Assembly: GCF_017744695.1 (NCBI RefSeq)
Contig: NZ_JAGIAS010000004.1
Coordinates: 207,303 to 271,302, forward strand
Reading direction: 5' to 3'
DNA: 64,000 nucleotides
Origin: Dyadobacter sp.
GTDB taxonomy: Bacteria > Bacteroidota > Bacteroidia > Cytophagales > Spirosomataceae
The notes beneath the pieces were generated by a model. The model had not been told where the DNA came from. It saw only the letters and a program-made list of their open reading frames with translations, and made no database searches. Positions 35,469-45,602 of this stretch are shown piece by piece. A program made the translations under genes and the position numbers. Numbering within the stretch: position 1 is the stretch's first letter; each line of letters opens with the position of its first letter.

Positions 35469-35539
35469 AACTATACTCACGCCACTCATTACCGTACCGC
35501 CTGCCCCGGTTCAAAGCATTCACGCTTTAAACCGACACG

Positions 35540-35770
35540 ATGGTTATTTCGCAAATCCTGATCAGGTACCGCAGAGATAATGCACTCTCTCAGAGACAAA
35601 TGTCCGACTTGCTCGGCGTTTCCCAGGTAGGGTACCACAAATGGGAAACCGGCTCCACCAAAATTGAAATGGAGCATTACTGTCGCATTGCGACGCTATG
35701 TGATGTGAATTTGATGGATCTTCTCCCACGCGACTGGCAGGAGAAGATCAGGGATGAATTGGGGGTGTGA
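35540..35770 (+). CDS. Small XRE-family DNA-binding protein
   Basis: The 76-residue protein is nearly all a Cro/C1-type helix-turn-helix: ILIRYRRDNALSQRQMSDLL then GVSQVGYHKWETG (recognition helix near residues 28-38). It has no effector domain. It lies between nrdJ and the convergent purB gene, with 5 bp to the latter. Targets and partner are unknown. Small lone XRE genes of this kind are common in Bacteroidota and need not belong to a phage or toxin-antitoxin unit; I see neither here. Confidence 0.8.
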   Translation: MVISQILIRYRRDNALSQRQMSDLLGVSQVGYHKWETGSTKIEMEHYCRIATLCDVNLMDLLPRDWQEKIRDELGV

Positions 35771-35775
35771 CTTCC

Positions 35776-37131
35776 TTAAAAAGTCTCTTCTACAACACCC
35801 AGGTAGTTGAATGGGCTCAATGCGCGAAGTTCCTCCCGTATTTTTTCAGACACATCCAGTGTTTCGATGAAGCGCGAGATGGAGTCGTGAGTAATTTTTT
35901 CGTTGGTACGCGTCAGCTCTTTCAATGCTTCGTAAGGCTTCGGATAGCTTTCGCGACGGAGAATAGTCTGGATCGCCTCGGATACCACTGCCCAGTTGTC
36001 TTCCAGTTCCGCTTTCAGTACCTCGCCGTTCAATTCCACTTTGCCTAAACCTTTCAACAGGGAGTTCAAAGCGATGGCCAAGTGTGCGATAGGTACGCCG
36101 ATATTGCGCAGCACCGTTGAGTCGGTAAGGTCGCGTTGGAGGCGGGAAACGGGCAATTTGGATGCGAAATGCTCGAACAATGCCGACGCGAGCCCCAGGT
36201 TACCTTCGGAGTTTTCGAAATCGATCGGGTTTACCTTGTGCGGCATCGCCGATGAACCTACTTCACCGGCTTTGATCTTCTGTTTGAAATAACCCATTGA
36301 AATGTACGTCCACATGTCACGGTTAAGATCGGTGAGGATCGTATTGAGGCGTTTCAGACAATCGAAAGTAGCGGCCAGGTTATCGTAGTGCTCAATCTGC
36401 GTGGTGTGGCGGCTTCTTTTCAGTCCCAAACCTTCCACAAAATGGTGGCCGAATGCCATCCAGTCCTGTTTCGGATACGCAACATGGTGCGCGTTGAAGT
36501 TACCCGTTGCCCCTCCGAATTTCGCTGAATGCGGGATTTTATCGAGCATTTCGAGCTGACGCTCCAAACGCTCTACAAACACCAGGAACTCCTTGCCTAC
36601 ACGTGTAGGCGACGCGGGCTGCCCGTGCGTGAACGCGAGCATCGGTACGTTCTTCCATTCGATCGACATTCTCTTCAACACGAAAAGTACCTGACGGAAC
36701 AATGGTTTGATCTGCCGCTCCATCGCGTCTTTCAGCGAAAGCGGGATCGCCGTGTTGTTGATATCCTGGGAAGTAAGGCCGAAGTGGATAAATTCCTGGT
36801 AAGATTCAATGCCCAGCTTCTCGAACTGCTCCTTGATGAAGTACTCGACAGCCTTTACATCGTGGTTGGTCACCTTTTCGATGTCCTTTATATGCAATGC
36901 GTCAGCCTCGCTGAAATCTTCATAGATCTTGCGCAGCGACGCGTATTTCTTCTTGTCAAATTCTGATAGCTGAGGGAGGGGAATTTCGCAGAGTGCAATG
37001 AAATACTCGATTTCCACATACACCCGGTAGTAAATCAGGGCATATTCCGAGAAATAAGCCGAAAGTTCAGATACTTGTTTGTAATAACGGCCATCAACCG
37101 GAGAGATCGCCGTAAGCTGATTTAATGACAT
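35776..37131 (-). CDS. purB: Adenylosuccinate lyase
   Basis: The enzyme (451 residues from ATG 37131) acts twice in purine synthesis: it splits SAICAR to AICAR and adenylosuccinate to AMP, releasing fumarate. The fumarase/aspartase superfamily signature GSSAMPHKVNPIDFEN lies near residues 284-300 and contains the catalytic Ser loop; TSQDINNTA (near 120) and the His in AFTHGQPASPT (near 168) complete the active site. A TTG 9 nt upstream is a less likely start. The promoter has TAACTTTG at 37161-37168. Confidence 0.96.
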   Translation of the reverse strand: MSLNQLTAISPVDGRYYKQVSELSAYFSEYALIYYRVYVEIEYFIALCEIPLPQLSEFDKKKYASLRKIYEDFSEADALHIKDIEKVTNHDVKAVEYFIKEQFEKLGIESYQEFIHFGLTSQDINNTAIPLSLKDAMERQIKPLFRQVLFVLKRMSIEWKNVPMLAFTHGQPASPTRVGKEFLVFVERLERQLEMLDKIPHSAKFGGATGNFNAHHVAYPKQDWMAFGHHFVEGLGLKRSRHTTQIEHYDNLAATFDCLKRLNTILTDLNRDMWTYISMGYFKQKIKAGEVGSSAMPHKVNPIDFENSEGNLGLASALFEHFASKLPVSRLQRDLTDSTVLRNIGVPIAHLAIALNSLLKGLGKVELNGEVLKAELEDNWAVVSEAIQTILRRESYPKPYEALKELTRTNEKITHDSISRFIETLDVSEKIREELRALSPFNYLGVVEETF

Positions 37132-37160
37132 GATTTTCAATACAAAAATTGATTATCAGG

Positions 37161-37168
37161 CAAAGTTA
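37161..37168 (-). promoter_or_regulatory. Candidate -7 element of purB
   Basis: The minus strand reads TAACTTTG, matching TAnnTTTG, 29 nt upstream of the purB start. The -33 position lacks a TTG. Confidence 0.45.
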
Positions 37169-37284
37169 GCAGAATTCATGGTCCTAAAATGGTAAAACAG
37201 GAATGAAAAATTCTTTTTGGGATTGGAAATAGAAATTATAAAACTATTCGCATATTCGTTTTTAACCTTGATTTTACAAAGCAC

Positions 37285-38025
37285 ATGCAGCCTTCGCCTT
37301 TCGTTGGAGAATTAGTCGGAACAATGGTCCTTATTTTGTTAGGCAACGGCGTGGTCGCCAATGTCGTGTTGAAAAAAACCAAAGGCGAAAGCGGTGGCTG
37401 GATCGTCATTACGGCAGGCTGGGCGTTTGCGGTGATGTTCGGGGTGTTCACGGCGAATGCATTCGGCAGCGCGGCGGCGCACCTTAATCCTGCGGTAACT
37501 GTGGGTTTTGCAGTACTTCAAAATGATTACAGCCTTATTTCAACTTTCATTCCAGCCCAGTTGATAGGTGCCTTCCTCGGCGCCGTGCTGGTCTGGCTGC
37601 AATACCTGCCGCATTGGAAAGCGACGGAAGACGGCGGCGCCAAACTGGCCTGCTTTTCGACCGACCCGGCGATCAGAAGCACCGGGGCCAATTTTCTGAG
37701 TGAATTTATCGCAACGGTAATATTGATCGTCGGCATCGTCGCTATCGGCTACGCCGGCACGTCAGACCCGGAAAAAGGCGGCATCCCCTCGGGTGTAGCG
37801 CCCTATCTGGTGGGTATGCTGGTTTGGAGCATTGGTTTGTCGCTTGGCGGCACTACCGGCTATGCGATCAACCCGGTACGCGACCTGGGCCCGCGCATCG
37901 CTCATGCCATTCTGCCCATTCCCAACAAAGGCAGTTCCGACTGGGGCTATGGCTGGATCCCCGTTGTGGCCCCCATTGCGGGAGCCATCATTGGTGGACT
38001 GATTTTGCGTAGTTTCTCTTTCTAG
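37285..38025 (+). CDS. Aquaglyceroporin (MIP family), second NPA box changed to NPV
   Basis: The 246-residue membrane channel has six helices and two half-helices. The first box is NPA (residues 68-70, HLNPAVT). The second is NPV (196-198) followed by RD; the Asp after Arg marks the glycerol facilitator subgroup (GlpF). A valine in place of alanine at the second box is unusual and narrows or shifts the pore. It probably conducts glycerol and small polyols. No glycerol kinase or other glp gene is near. It converges with the macroglobulin gene with a 1-bp gap. Confidence 0.88.
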   Translation: MQPSPFVGELVGTMVLILLGNGVVANVVLKKTKGESGGWIVITAGWAFAVMFGVFTANAFGSAAAHLNPAVTVGFAVLQNDYSLISTFIPAQLIGAFLGAVLVWLQYLPHWKATEDGGAKLACFSTDPAIRSTGANFLSEFIATVILIVGIVAIGYAGTSDPEKGGIPSGVAPYLVGMLVWSIGLSLGGTTGYAINPVRDLGPRIAHAILPIPNKGSSDWGYGWIPVVAPIAGAIIGGLILRSFSF

Positions 38026-38026
38026 A

Positions 38027-41000
38027 CTATTCGACGGTGATCTTGCCGCCGCCCGAGTAGCTGCGGTACTCGCCACGATACATGGCATCCGCTGCGGCCG
38101 GGCCGATTGTAAACGTGCCTTTGGCCACGATTCTCACCTGGTAGTAGAATGTCCTTGGCTGACCATCGGCGTTGGTGAAGAAATGAATGCGGTCGTCGCG
38201 GATATCATAGTATTCCGGAACGGCTGCATTCGTGATCCATGGCATGTCACGTGGCTCGGTGATACGCGGGTTTTCGATTTCGAAGCCCGCCGGCAGCAGG
38301 TCGGTGATAACGATATCTTCTACGGGCAAGCCGTTGTTGCTGTTAAGCGTAAGCTTCACCACGACGAGGTCGTTTTGATGGAAAGTCTGCACAGGTTCAC
38401 CATTGCGGGTAAGGAACTGGCGACGAATGCTGATACCCTGATCTTCTTCCACATAAGTTCCCGTAGCCGACATACCGTCCGTCTGCGCGAACCAGTACAG
38501 ATCGCCTTTGCCCTGCGTTTTCACGAGCAGTTTCTGGTTCAAAACACCTTTTGAAATCTTCAACTCCTTACCCGAAAACTGACCGAGCGACTTTCCATTC
38601 GCAGAAACAGAGGCCGTTACGGTCGAATTGGACGTCTTTTTTGCCAGTTTACCCAATGCAAGTACCGCAAATGCAGCTTCCTGCGTATTCAGGTACGAAG
38701 CCGATTGAATAGCCAGCGAAAGCTGACGGCCCAACACCGGGATTTGCGAATTGGAAGGGTCAGATTCTATCAATGTATTTAAAACCAGAGACATATTTCT
38801 CAACGGGGATGAGTAGCTGTTGTCATAGTAATGCCCCGCATTTTCGGCTGTGTATTTCTTGGGCAGCAACGCATTGAAGCTCCGTGCATCACCTGCAAGC
38901 TGGTATGCCCCGGCCAGCAGATATTGCGAATCCTGGGTAAGCAAATGCGGATTTTGTTTGTAATAATTCATCGAAGCGCGGTTCGGGTGACCATTCAATG
39001 CCAGCACATAAAGCGAGTAAATGGCTTCGCGGCGGGCTACTGTCTTTTTGGTCTGTGTACCTTTCGGCTGCCCCTCGTAAGCCAATCCGTTGTTCGTACT
39101 TGCAATCACGACTTCCCTATTAGCCGTCGTGCCGCTTTGGGCGGTCAGGTATTCCACCGCGCGGCTGAGCGTTTTGGCATTGACTTCAAAACCTGCCCGA
39201 CGCGCTTCTTCCAGGAAATGCACGGCATAGGCCGTCGCCCACCAGTCTTCGAGTTGCGCTCCCGGCCACATTCCCATACCTCCATTGAAAAGCTGCTGCG
39301 ATTCCACTTTCCGAATGGCCTGTTGCACATTGGTCATCGGGTTAAAATCACTTTCTCCGCTCCTTACCGTGTAAACCGGTGCAGCCATTGCCTTGCTGAG
39401 GTCCGCAAAGTAAATCTGCGGGAAAGCTTTGGAAACCGTTTGTTCCAAACAACCGTAAGGATAGCCTAACAATGTCGATAATGCCTTTCCGCCTCCTTGC
39501 ACGAGCGGCGAACGGCTCAACACCACCTGGCTGCTGCTTGTAGCAGGGATGAACGAAGATTTAAGGTCGATCAAACCCTGTTTGTCGCCTGCAATGAGGC
39601 CGGATGCGCTGGTTTTAAGCAATGGTGACGCCGGGCGAACGGTAATTTCGGTCTGATTGACGAATGTTTCCTTAAAAGCATTCACCTTCACCACCACCTT
39701 CCCGATACCGATGGCCGTCGCAGCTTTCACTGCAAACATGGCACGGCTTTCCTTTCCGGCAGGTATATTAATATTTTGGGTAACCGGCGCAGCTCCGGCT
39801 GCCAACGGGCCAGACAGCTGTACGGAAACCGTCGCCGTTGTCGCTTTGGATTCTGTATTGCTGATATTCACAGGCAAAACCAGTTCGTCGCCCGGACTCA
39901 GAAAACGAGGCAACCCCGCACTGATCACGATCGGATCTGCTACTTTCATATTCCCGGTAGCCGAACCGAATGCATTGTCCTTATAAGCCACCGCCATAAT
40001 GCGCAGATCGCCACTAAATTGCGGGATATTGACATCGAAAGTAACATCGCCGCTGCCATTCGCTTTCAACTGGCCGCTCCAAAACGACACCAGTTCTGTC
40101 CGGCCATTACTCAGTGGGTTGATCCTTCTTTCCAAATCATAACCATCACCACCCGAGCTGGATGTTCCCGAGACCGTCAGTTCAGGGAAAAGTTGCGCAT
40201 ATAAATCGTGGCTGGAAACCTCCAATGCCCGCTTTTGATAAAAATGGCCATGGATATCCGGCGTTTTGGAGTTTTTGATCTGCAAAATACCCTCATCCAC
40301 TACCGCCAGCGTCACCTCCGTATTCGGCTCGGTTTTGATCCGGATCTGCTGCTTTGTTTTGGAACGCGACTTTTCAACAGCTGTAATCGTAACCGGTAAT
40401 TTGCGGTCGGGATCATCTACCAGGATCGGCTCGAACCCATGCGCCACCGTCAGCGGCATATCCGATGCGTCCAACGGCCTGATCAACGTTGCGGTTACGA
40501 ATACGTTCGGCAAATGCTCTTCTTTGATTTTGAATGTCAGTTCGGCGGCTTTCTTTTCAGTGGTGAGAATATGTTGTTCCAACACATTATTACGCTCCAT
40601 CGTCACGAGCAACCTTCCGTCAAATGGCGTTTTGAAAAGAACTTTCGCCGATTCGCCGGTTTTGTACCGTTCTTTATCCGTTTCCATCAGCACACGGCCC
40701 TCATTACTCACCTCGAACGAAGAATACTGTGTATAACCGTAGCCATAAGCATAGAAATTCGCGAGCGTGTAATGCGCAGCACCCGGGCGTCGCACACGTA
40801 CCTCATACTCGCCCGAAACTGTGGGCACATATCTGAACGTACCTTTGCCGCCCGTAAGCGTCAGTTTATTCGAATAAACCAATTTCTCGCTTTTGCGTGA
40901 GGTATATTGCAAACGATCATATTTCTTTTCCACAACCGTTTGGTATTCCAGTCGCACCACTTCGATGGCCGCAATCGCACCATTCTGCAATGCGCCATTC

Positions 41001-43486
41001 TTGCCAACCCCCACAATATCAACGGGAACCGGAGCATTGGTGCCGACGTAAGTATCCGGTAACCGGATGCCATAAAATACCGGCTGAGTGTACACGTCGA
41101 AGCGTTGCAATCGGTTGACAGGCCGACCATTTTCGTCGAAGACCGTTACGTAAATCTTGCCTTCGAGCACGCCGATATCCTGTAACCCGGATAGCAAGGT
41201 AAACTGCTCATTGGCCTGCCCCTGCTCATTGGTAATGCCATGGCGGCTATCGCGCTCGAAAGTGGTTTCGGCGGGGATATCGAATGTATATTCAGGAAAT
41301 GCTTTGGCAGAAAAGCCTTTCCGCTGTAACTGGAAGTCCATTTCATACGTGCGGCTGCTCGCGGGCGGGCCAAACAAATTCGTCGCCGTAGCCGTAAGTG
41401 AAACCTTCTGACCCGAAGCATAATCTTTGGCAGCCCCGCTGAGATCGACTTTAATGCGATCGGGCATAAATTCTTCTACACTCACAGCCTGAGAACCCAA
41501 CAAGACCTCATTCGCATTGTAAACTTCAAGAATGTAAGTACCGGTAAGTACGCCAGCATCGAGGGGGATTTCGGATTCCACGGCCCCTTGTTCGTTTGTC
41601 GTTTTGCGCCACGTCCTGAATTCCCTGCCGTTCGGAGTTAACAGCCGGAGTTTCAAAGGTACTTTGGCCGCCGTTTTCCAGTCTTGTGTACGGAGCACCG
41701 TATTAAAATGCATGGTCTCGCCCGGCCGGTAAATATCGCGCTGACCATAGATGAATACCTGGTAACCCGATGCATTATCCCGCAAGCCTTCCACATCAAA
41801 CCGCGAGGTAAGCACCTGGGTATCTTCGAGTAACAGGTAATTAAAATCGTCCTCCGAGCTTGCCGTAATCATCGCAATCTTGAAGCCGGGCGCTTTTTCA
41901 CTCAGCTTATCTACATGCGCAATGCCATCGCCGTCGGTTTTTAAGGTGTGTACCGTTTGATTATTCGAGCTTACCAGCGTCAGTTCGAGGTCTTTGATCG
42001 GCTCGTTGGTTTTAATGGAATTGGCAAAAACCCACAATTCATCCTGGCCCTGCTTGGCGATAAGGCCTATATCGGAAATAGAGACGAGCTTGGTCGCTCC
42101 GAGATAAAATTCCTCAGAAGAATTCACTGAAACCAAATAAACGCCCTGTCGCCTGTTGTCATCCGGCAATGCAATGTTCAATGCGGATACGCCTTTGTTT
42201 TTGGAAAGATTTTCGGTCTCGACGATTTTGTTGACAATCACATCGCTCAATTGGTTCTCACGGTCGTCGCTGTAATTGAAATTACCAGTCGGTTGCCAGT
42301 CGTCGCCCACGTACGCGTAGTCGCTCCAACGGTTGTTGTGGATATAATGCAGGATATTATTAGCATACAACTTCGAAATGCGCACCTGCACTTTGGGTAC
42401 ATTCACGATATTGACACCGATGTTTCTCGAACTTTTAGAGGACAAATACAGCCCCTTTTTGTTGGCGAAAGAAATCGCCGCGGGCATTTTACCGAAAAAC
42501 AGGTCTCGTGAAGTTTCTTCTTCCAAAGCATGTCCCAAAACGCCTTTCAGCGATTGTTTCAGTTGCAGCACATAGGTTTCCGTCTCGTTAAAATTGCCCC
42601 GAAGAATAAAGCCATTCTCGGTCGGTTCGGTTTCTGTCGCAGCTTCGGGGTTTACGGTGAAGCTATTGGCAATGCTCTCCTTATCAAGTTCCTGGGTGGT
42701 GATGATCCGTGCATAACCCGCATTGTTTTCAAAGCCTGTTTTAATATCCACCACTTCCAGATGCAGCGGGGAAGGAATGCTGACGGTTTTCGCAAGTGCT
42801 TCCTGGCTGCTGTATGAGGTGTTTTGCACCTTCACGCCTTTGTCGATCGCGATGTTGACCGGCGTTTCACTATTATCCGCCCTACCCATTTTGGCAAAAG
42901 CCAGCGTAACCGACGATTCATCCTGCGAGGGCAACAGGCGATAATCCAATGGCTGGTTTTCGAATAGTACTTTCAATTTCTCCGCCACATTCTGCCCATT
43001 CACCGGATAGTTAAAATGCAATCGCAGCCGCGCCTCCTGCCTGCCTGATTCCTGCGACAATGTCCACCAGCTTTCGGTTTCCACGAGTTGCAAATAGGGC
43101 GTGTGAAAAGTGATCGGGTCCTGGGAAAGCTTGTATTTTTTCTCCTTATCCGTTTTTTCCGTAATCAGGTCGGTCAATTGTGCCTTGTAGGACGTAGCGG
43201 CTCCGAAGCTTGCGACGGGCGAAAAGACGAGCTCATTCGGTGCGCTCCATTTGAACTTACCCCGAACAGCCGGTTCGAATGTCACATATTGCGTCGAATC
43301 CCAGTTGTTCAGCTCGGCGGCCGAAACCAGGTCCTTATTAAAGGTAAATACCAGGTTTTGCGATTGCCCTACCTCTTCGGTGAAGTTGGTCCCCGCAATG
43401 CGGACCTCATTGAAGGATGAACAGCTGCTAAAAAACCAGACAAAAAAAAGGAGGCAAAAAGAACTTAGGATGGCAGTCTTTTTCAT
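38027..43486 (-). CDS. Alpha-2-macroglobulin family lipoprotein
   Basis: This 1819-residue protein is the largest in the window. It begins with a lipoprotein signal ending in FFSSC (Cys22). A series of macroglobulin MG domains fills about 30-950, with the MG2 motif DIYRPGETMHFNTVLR near 615; the alpha-2-macroglobulin core starts near 1130 (LVSFWSGQLKANGSGDVTFD borders), and the thioester motif GCLEQ is at about 1345-1349, so it can trap proteases covalently. The last 120 residues form the receptor-like domain. Bacterial homologues (YfhM) guard the periplasm against host or rival proteases. The usual partner pbpC is not adjacent. No T9SS tail. Confidence 0.92.
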   Translation of the reverse strand: MKKTAILSSFCLLFFVWFFSSCSSFNEVRIAGTNFTEEVGQSQNLVFTFNKDLVSAAELNNWDSTQYVTFEPAVRGKFKWSAPNELVFSPVASFGAATSYKAQLTDLITEKTDKEKKYKLSQDPITFHTPYLQLVETESWWTLSQESGRQEARLRLHFNYPVNGQNVAEKLKVLFENQPLDYRLLPSQDESSVTLAFAKMGRADNSETPVNIAIDKGVKVQNTSYSSQEALAKTVSIPSPLHLEVVDIKTGFENNAGYARIITTQELDKESIANSFTVNPEAATETEPTENGFILRGNFNETETYVLQLKQSLKGVLGHALEEETSRDLFFGKMPAAISFANKKGLYLSSKSSRNIGVNIVNVPKVQVRISKLYANNILHYIHNNRWSDYAYVGDDWQPTGNFNYSDDRENQLSDVIVNKIVETENLSKNKGVSALNIALPDDNRRQGVYLVSVNSSEEFYLGATKLVSISDIGLIAKQGQDELWVFANSIKTNEPIKDLELTLVSSNNQTVHTLKTDGDGIAHVDKLSEKAPGFKIAMITASSEDDFNYLLLEDTQVLTSRFDVEGLRDNASGYQVFIYGQRDIYRPGETMHFNTVLRTQDWKTAAKVPLKLRLLTPNGREFRTWRKTTNEQGAVESEIPLDAGVLTGTYILEVYNANEVLLGSQAVSVEEFMPDRIKVDLSGAAKDYASGQKVSLTATATNLFGPPASSRTYEMDFQLQRKGFSAKAFPEYTFDIPAETTFERDSRHGITNEQGQANEQFTLLSGLQDIGVLEGKIYVTVFDENGRPVNRLQRFDVYTQPVFYGIRLPDTYVGTNAPVPVDIVGVGKNGALQNGAIAAIEVVRLEYQTVVEKKYDRLQYTSRKSEKLVYSNKLTLTGGKGTFRYVPTVSGEYEVRVRRPGAAHYTLANFYAYGYGYTQYSSFEVSNEGRVLMETDKERYKTGESAKVLFKTPFDGRLLVTMERNNVLEQHILTTEKKAAELTFKIKEEHLPNVFVTATLIRPLDASDMPLTVAHGFEPILVDDPDRKLPVTITAVEKSRSKTKQQIRIKTEPNTEVTLAVVDEGILQIKNSKTPDIHGHFYQKRALEVSSHDLYAQLFPELTVSGTSSSGGDGYDLERRINPLSNGRTELVSFWSGQLKANGSGDVTFDVNIPQFSGDLRIMAVAYKDNAFGSATGNMKVADPIVISAGLPRFLSPGDELVLPVNISNTESKATTATVSVQLSGPLAAGAAPVTQNINIPAGKESRAMFAVKAATAIGIGKVVVKVNAFKETFVNQTEITVRPASPLLKTSASGLIAGDKQGLIDLKSSFIPATSSSQVVLSRSPLVQGGGKALSTLLGYPYGCLEQTVSKAFPQIYFADLSKAMAAPVYTVRSGESDFNPMTNVQQAIRKVESQQLFNGGMGMWPGAQLEDWWATAYAVHFLEEARRAGFEVNAKTLSRAVEYLTAQSGTTANREVVIASTNNGLAYEGQPKGTQTKKTVARREAIYSLYVLALNGHPNRASMNYYKQNPHLLTQDSQYLLAGAYQLAGDARSFNALLPKKYTAENAGHYYDNSYSSPLRNMSLVLNTLIESDPSNSQIPVLGRQLSLAIQSASYLNTQEAAFAVLALGKLAKKTSNSTVTASVSANGKSLGQFSGKELKISKGVLNQKLLVKTQGKGDLYWFAQTDGMSATGTYVEEDQGISIRRQFLTRNGEPVQTFHQNDLVVVKLTLNSNNGLPVEDIVITDLLPAGFEIENPRITEPRDMPWITNAAVPEYYDIRDDRIHFFTNADGQPRTFYYQVRIVAKGTFTIGPAAADAMYRGEYRSYSGGGKITVE

Positions 43487-43627
43487 AGGAAAGCAGATAT
43501 AAAAAGCGGATGATTTTTGTAACCAAAACCATCCGCCTAAATTAAACTATACAAGTTAATTCGCTCTTAATAACCTCTTTCAAATGATTCAACGGTGCTC
43601 CTGCCAGATTTAGCGGCAACCGCTGCT

Positions 43628-44851
43628 TCAAAATGCCTGCATCACGTCTTCGATCGGCCTGGCCTCTTCAAAAAATGAAAGCAGCCGCACCAGAATTCCT
43701 TCCACCACCGCATCCGGGCACGACGCCCCGCACGTGAGCATGATACGCACGGGATTTTTGTCCGGAATATAATTTTCGGTCACGGTTTCCTCCTTTTTAT
43801 GCAGATCAAAATGGCGGATCAGCTGCCCGTCGAGAATTTTGTCAACCGATTCGATAAAATAAGTCGGAAACTTCTGTTCGCACAGCTCGACCAAATGGGA
43901 AGTGTTGGAACTATTATAGCCACCAGCCACAATCACCAGGTCGGCGTCGTGTGTAAGCAATGCATAGGTGGCATCCTGGTTATCGTTCGTCGCGTAGCAT
44001 AATGTATCACGCGTATTCGCGAAACGGTCTTCGACCTCTTCCTGGCGCAGATTATAATGCCGGATCATCACATTTTTGAGGTGATCGGCAATGCCTTGCG
44101 TATCGGAAGCCAGCATGGTAGTCTGATTCACGACGCCAATGCGCTGTAAATCCTTTTCGGGATCAAAACCTTCGGAGTACTGATTTTTGAAATCCTCGAA
44201 AAACTGCGATGCAGGTCTGGCCCCCGTCATATATTCTGCCAGAACTTGCGCCTGTTTCATATTCTCGACCACGACAGTCGGGGCATTTTCCTTGCTATGG
44301 GAGAATGTCGCACGGGTCTCCTCGTGGTTTGGCTTTCCATGGACTACAATCGTGTAATCCTTCCCACCGATCTGCGCGGCGCGGTTCCAGACTTTTTCCA
44401 CAAACGGGCAGGTCGTGTCATATATATATTCTCCTGCACCCAGCCCTGCTATTTTCTGCTGATTTTCCACCGTTGTACCAAACGCCGGAACGATCACAAT
44501 ATCCTCCGCCGTGAGCTGCTCCCAGTCAATAAGCTGCTTGCCTTTAGTGTCCATGATAAACTGCACGCCACGCTCCATGAGATCACGGTTGACATCAGGA
44601 TTATGGATCATTTCACTCAAAAGGAAAATGCGCTTGCCCGGATTTTCGGCAATGGCTTTGTACGCAATATCGATCGCGTTCTCTACCCCGTAACAGAACC
44701 CAAAATGCCGCGCGATGAGAAACTGGACCGGTCCGAAATCGAGCACCGTCGGGGAGTAATCCCTTTTTAATTTGTCGTTTTTACGGCGAAATTCCTTGAT
44801 CGGCGTGATAATGCGGCTCCGGTAAAAATCGGGGATATTGAAAGTTTTCAT
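43628..44851 (-). CDS. ispH: 4-Hydroxy-3-methylbut-2-enyl diphosphate reductase
   Basis: The 407-residue iron-sulfur enzyme makes IPP and DMAPP in the last step of the MEP isoprenoid pathway. The three cluster-binding Cys are visible in FGFCYGV, DTTCPFVEK and GASCPDA; His residues in IHNPDVN and HGKPNHEE complete the pocket. It is about 90 residues longer than the E. coli enzyme, like the cyanobacterial and plant type. It has its own promoter, divergent from the sigma factor gene. The product feeds the polyprenyl synthase at the right end of the window. Confidence 0.95.
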   Translation of the reverse strand: MKTFNIPDFYRSRIITPIKEFRRKNDKLKRDYSPTVLDFGPVQFLIARHFGFCYGVENAIDIAYKAIAENPGKRIFLLSEMIHNPDVNRDLMERGVQFIMDTKGKQLIDWEQLTAEDIVIVPAFGTTVENQQKIAGLGAGEYIYDTTCPFVEKVWNRAAQIGGKDYTIVVHGKPNHEETRATFSHSKENAPTVVVENMKQAQVLAEYMTGARPASQFFEDFKNQYSEGFDPEKDLQRIGVVNQTTMLASDTQGIADHLKNVMIRHYNLRQEEVEDRFANTRDTLCYATNDNQDATYALLTHDADLVIVAGGYNSSNTSHLVELCEQKFPTYFIESVDKILDGQLIRHFDLHKKEETVTENYIPDKNPVRIMLTCGASCPDAVVEGILVRLLSFFEEARPIEDVMQAF

Positions 44852-44883
44852 GTACTAAATCGGTAGATTGCATCAAGGCAGTA

Positions 44884-44914
44884 CAAAGATAACCCTGCCT
44901 TCTTCTAAGAACAA
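44884..44914 (-). promoter_or_regulatory. Promoter of ispH
   Basis: On the minus strand TTG (44912-44914) and TATCTTTG (44884-44891) are 20 nt apart, a good Bacteroidota promoter, 32 nt upstream of the ispH start. Confidence 0.7.
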
Positions 44915-45031
44915 CACGGTATGCCTCCTTTGTTCGGTATGCGGCATTTTGAAAAAATTTTTAAAACAAATGCAACATGCCGCATAAACGATTGTCTTTG
45001 GTTCAGAACGTTCAAAATATAAACCTTCTGC

Positions 45032-45595
45032 TTGAAAACACAAATTTACCCCGACCGGCACGTCGAACTGGTAGAGCGTTGTAAACTCGGAGAGCGCAAA
45101 GCGCAATACGAGCTTTATAAACATTACTCAAAAGCCATGTTCAACATCTGCATGCGGATACTGAACCATTTGGGAGAGGCTGAGGATGCTTTGCAGGAGG
45201 CCTTCGTGGATGCATTCACGAACCTCCACCAGTTCAGGCAGCAGTCGACGTTTGGGGCATGGTTGAAGCAAATCGTGGTCAACAAGGCTATCAACCACAT
45301 GCGCAGCAGGAAGGTAAAATGGGTGGAAATCGACGAATTCCACGAAACATTGGAGCAAAGTGACCGGAATGACGACTCTTTCGGACTGGATGAGAGCGAC
45401 ACGACGCTTGAAATAGAAAGGGTACGCAACGCGGTACAGAAATTGCCGGATGGTTACCGGGTGGTACTGAGCCTGTATTTGTTCGAAGGCTACGACCATG
45501 AAGAAATCGGTGAAGTGCTCGGGATCAGCGAAACCACCTCCCGGACGCAATATATGAGGGCAAAACGTAAATTGACCGAGATGCTGGTACGGTAA
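45032..45595 (+). CDS. RNA polymerase sigma factor, ECF type
   Basis: The 187-residue protein has sigma region 2 (about 25-95: YELYKHYSKAMFNICMRI, then EAEDALQEAFVDAF) and region 4 (about 125-180: LPDGYRVVLSLYLFEGYDHEEIGEVLGISE). The start is TTG at 45032: an in-frame TAA lies at 45020-45022 and the first ATG would remove part of region 2. Bacteroidota use many such ECF factors. It is followed by a decamer hairpin element, then a membrane protein gene that may encode its anti-sigma factor and a DUF4097-like secreted protein gene. Confidence 0.9.
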   Translation: MKTQIYPDRHVELVERCKLGERKAQYELYKHYSKAMFNICMRILNHLGEAEDALQEAFVDAFTNLHQFRQQSTFGAWLKQIVVNKAINHMRSRKVKWVEIDEFHETLEQSDRNDDSFGLDESDTTLEIERVRNAVQKLPDGYRVVLSLYLFEGYDHEEIGEVLGISETTSRTQYMRAKRKLTEMLVR

Positions 45596-45602
45596 CGAAA
45601 CG

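Noticed and set aside
35540..35770. XRE gene as part of a phage or toxin-antitoxin unit
   Set aside because: It has no partner gene and no phage genes nearby.
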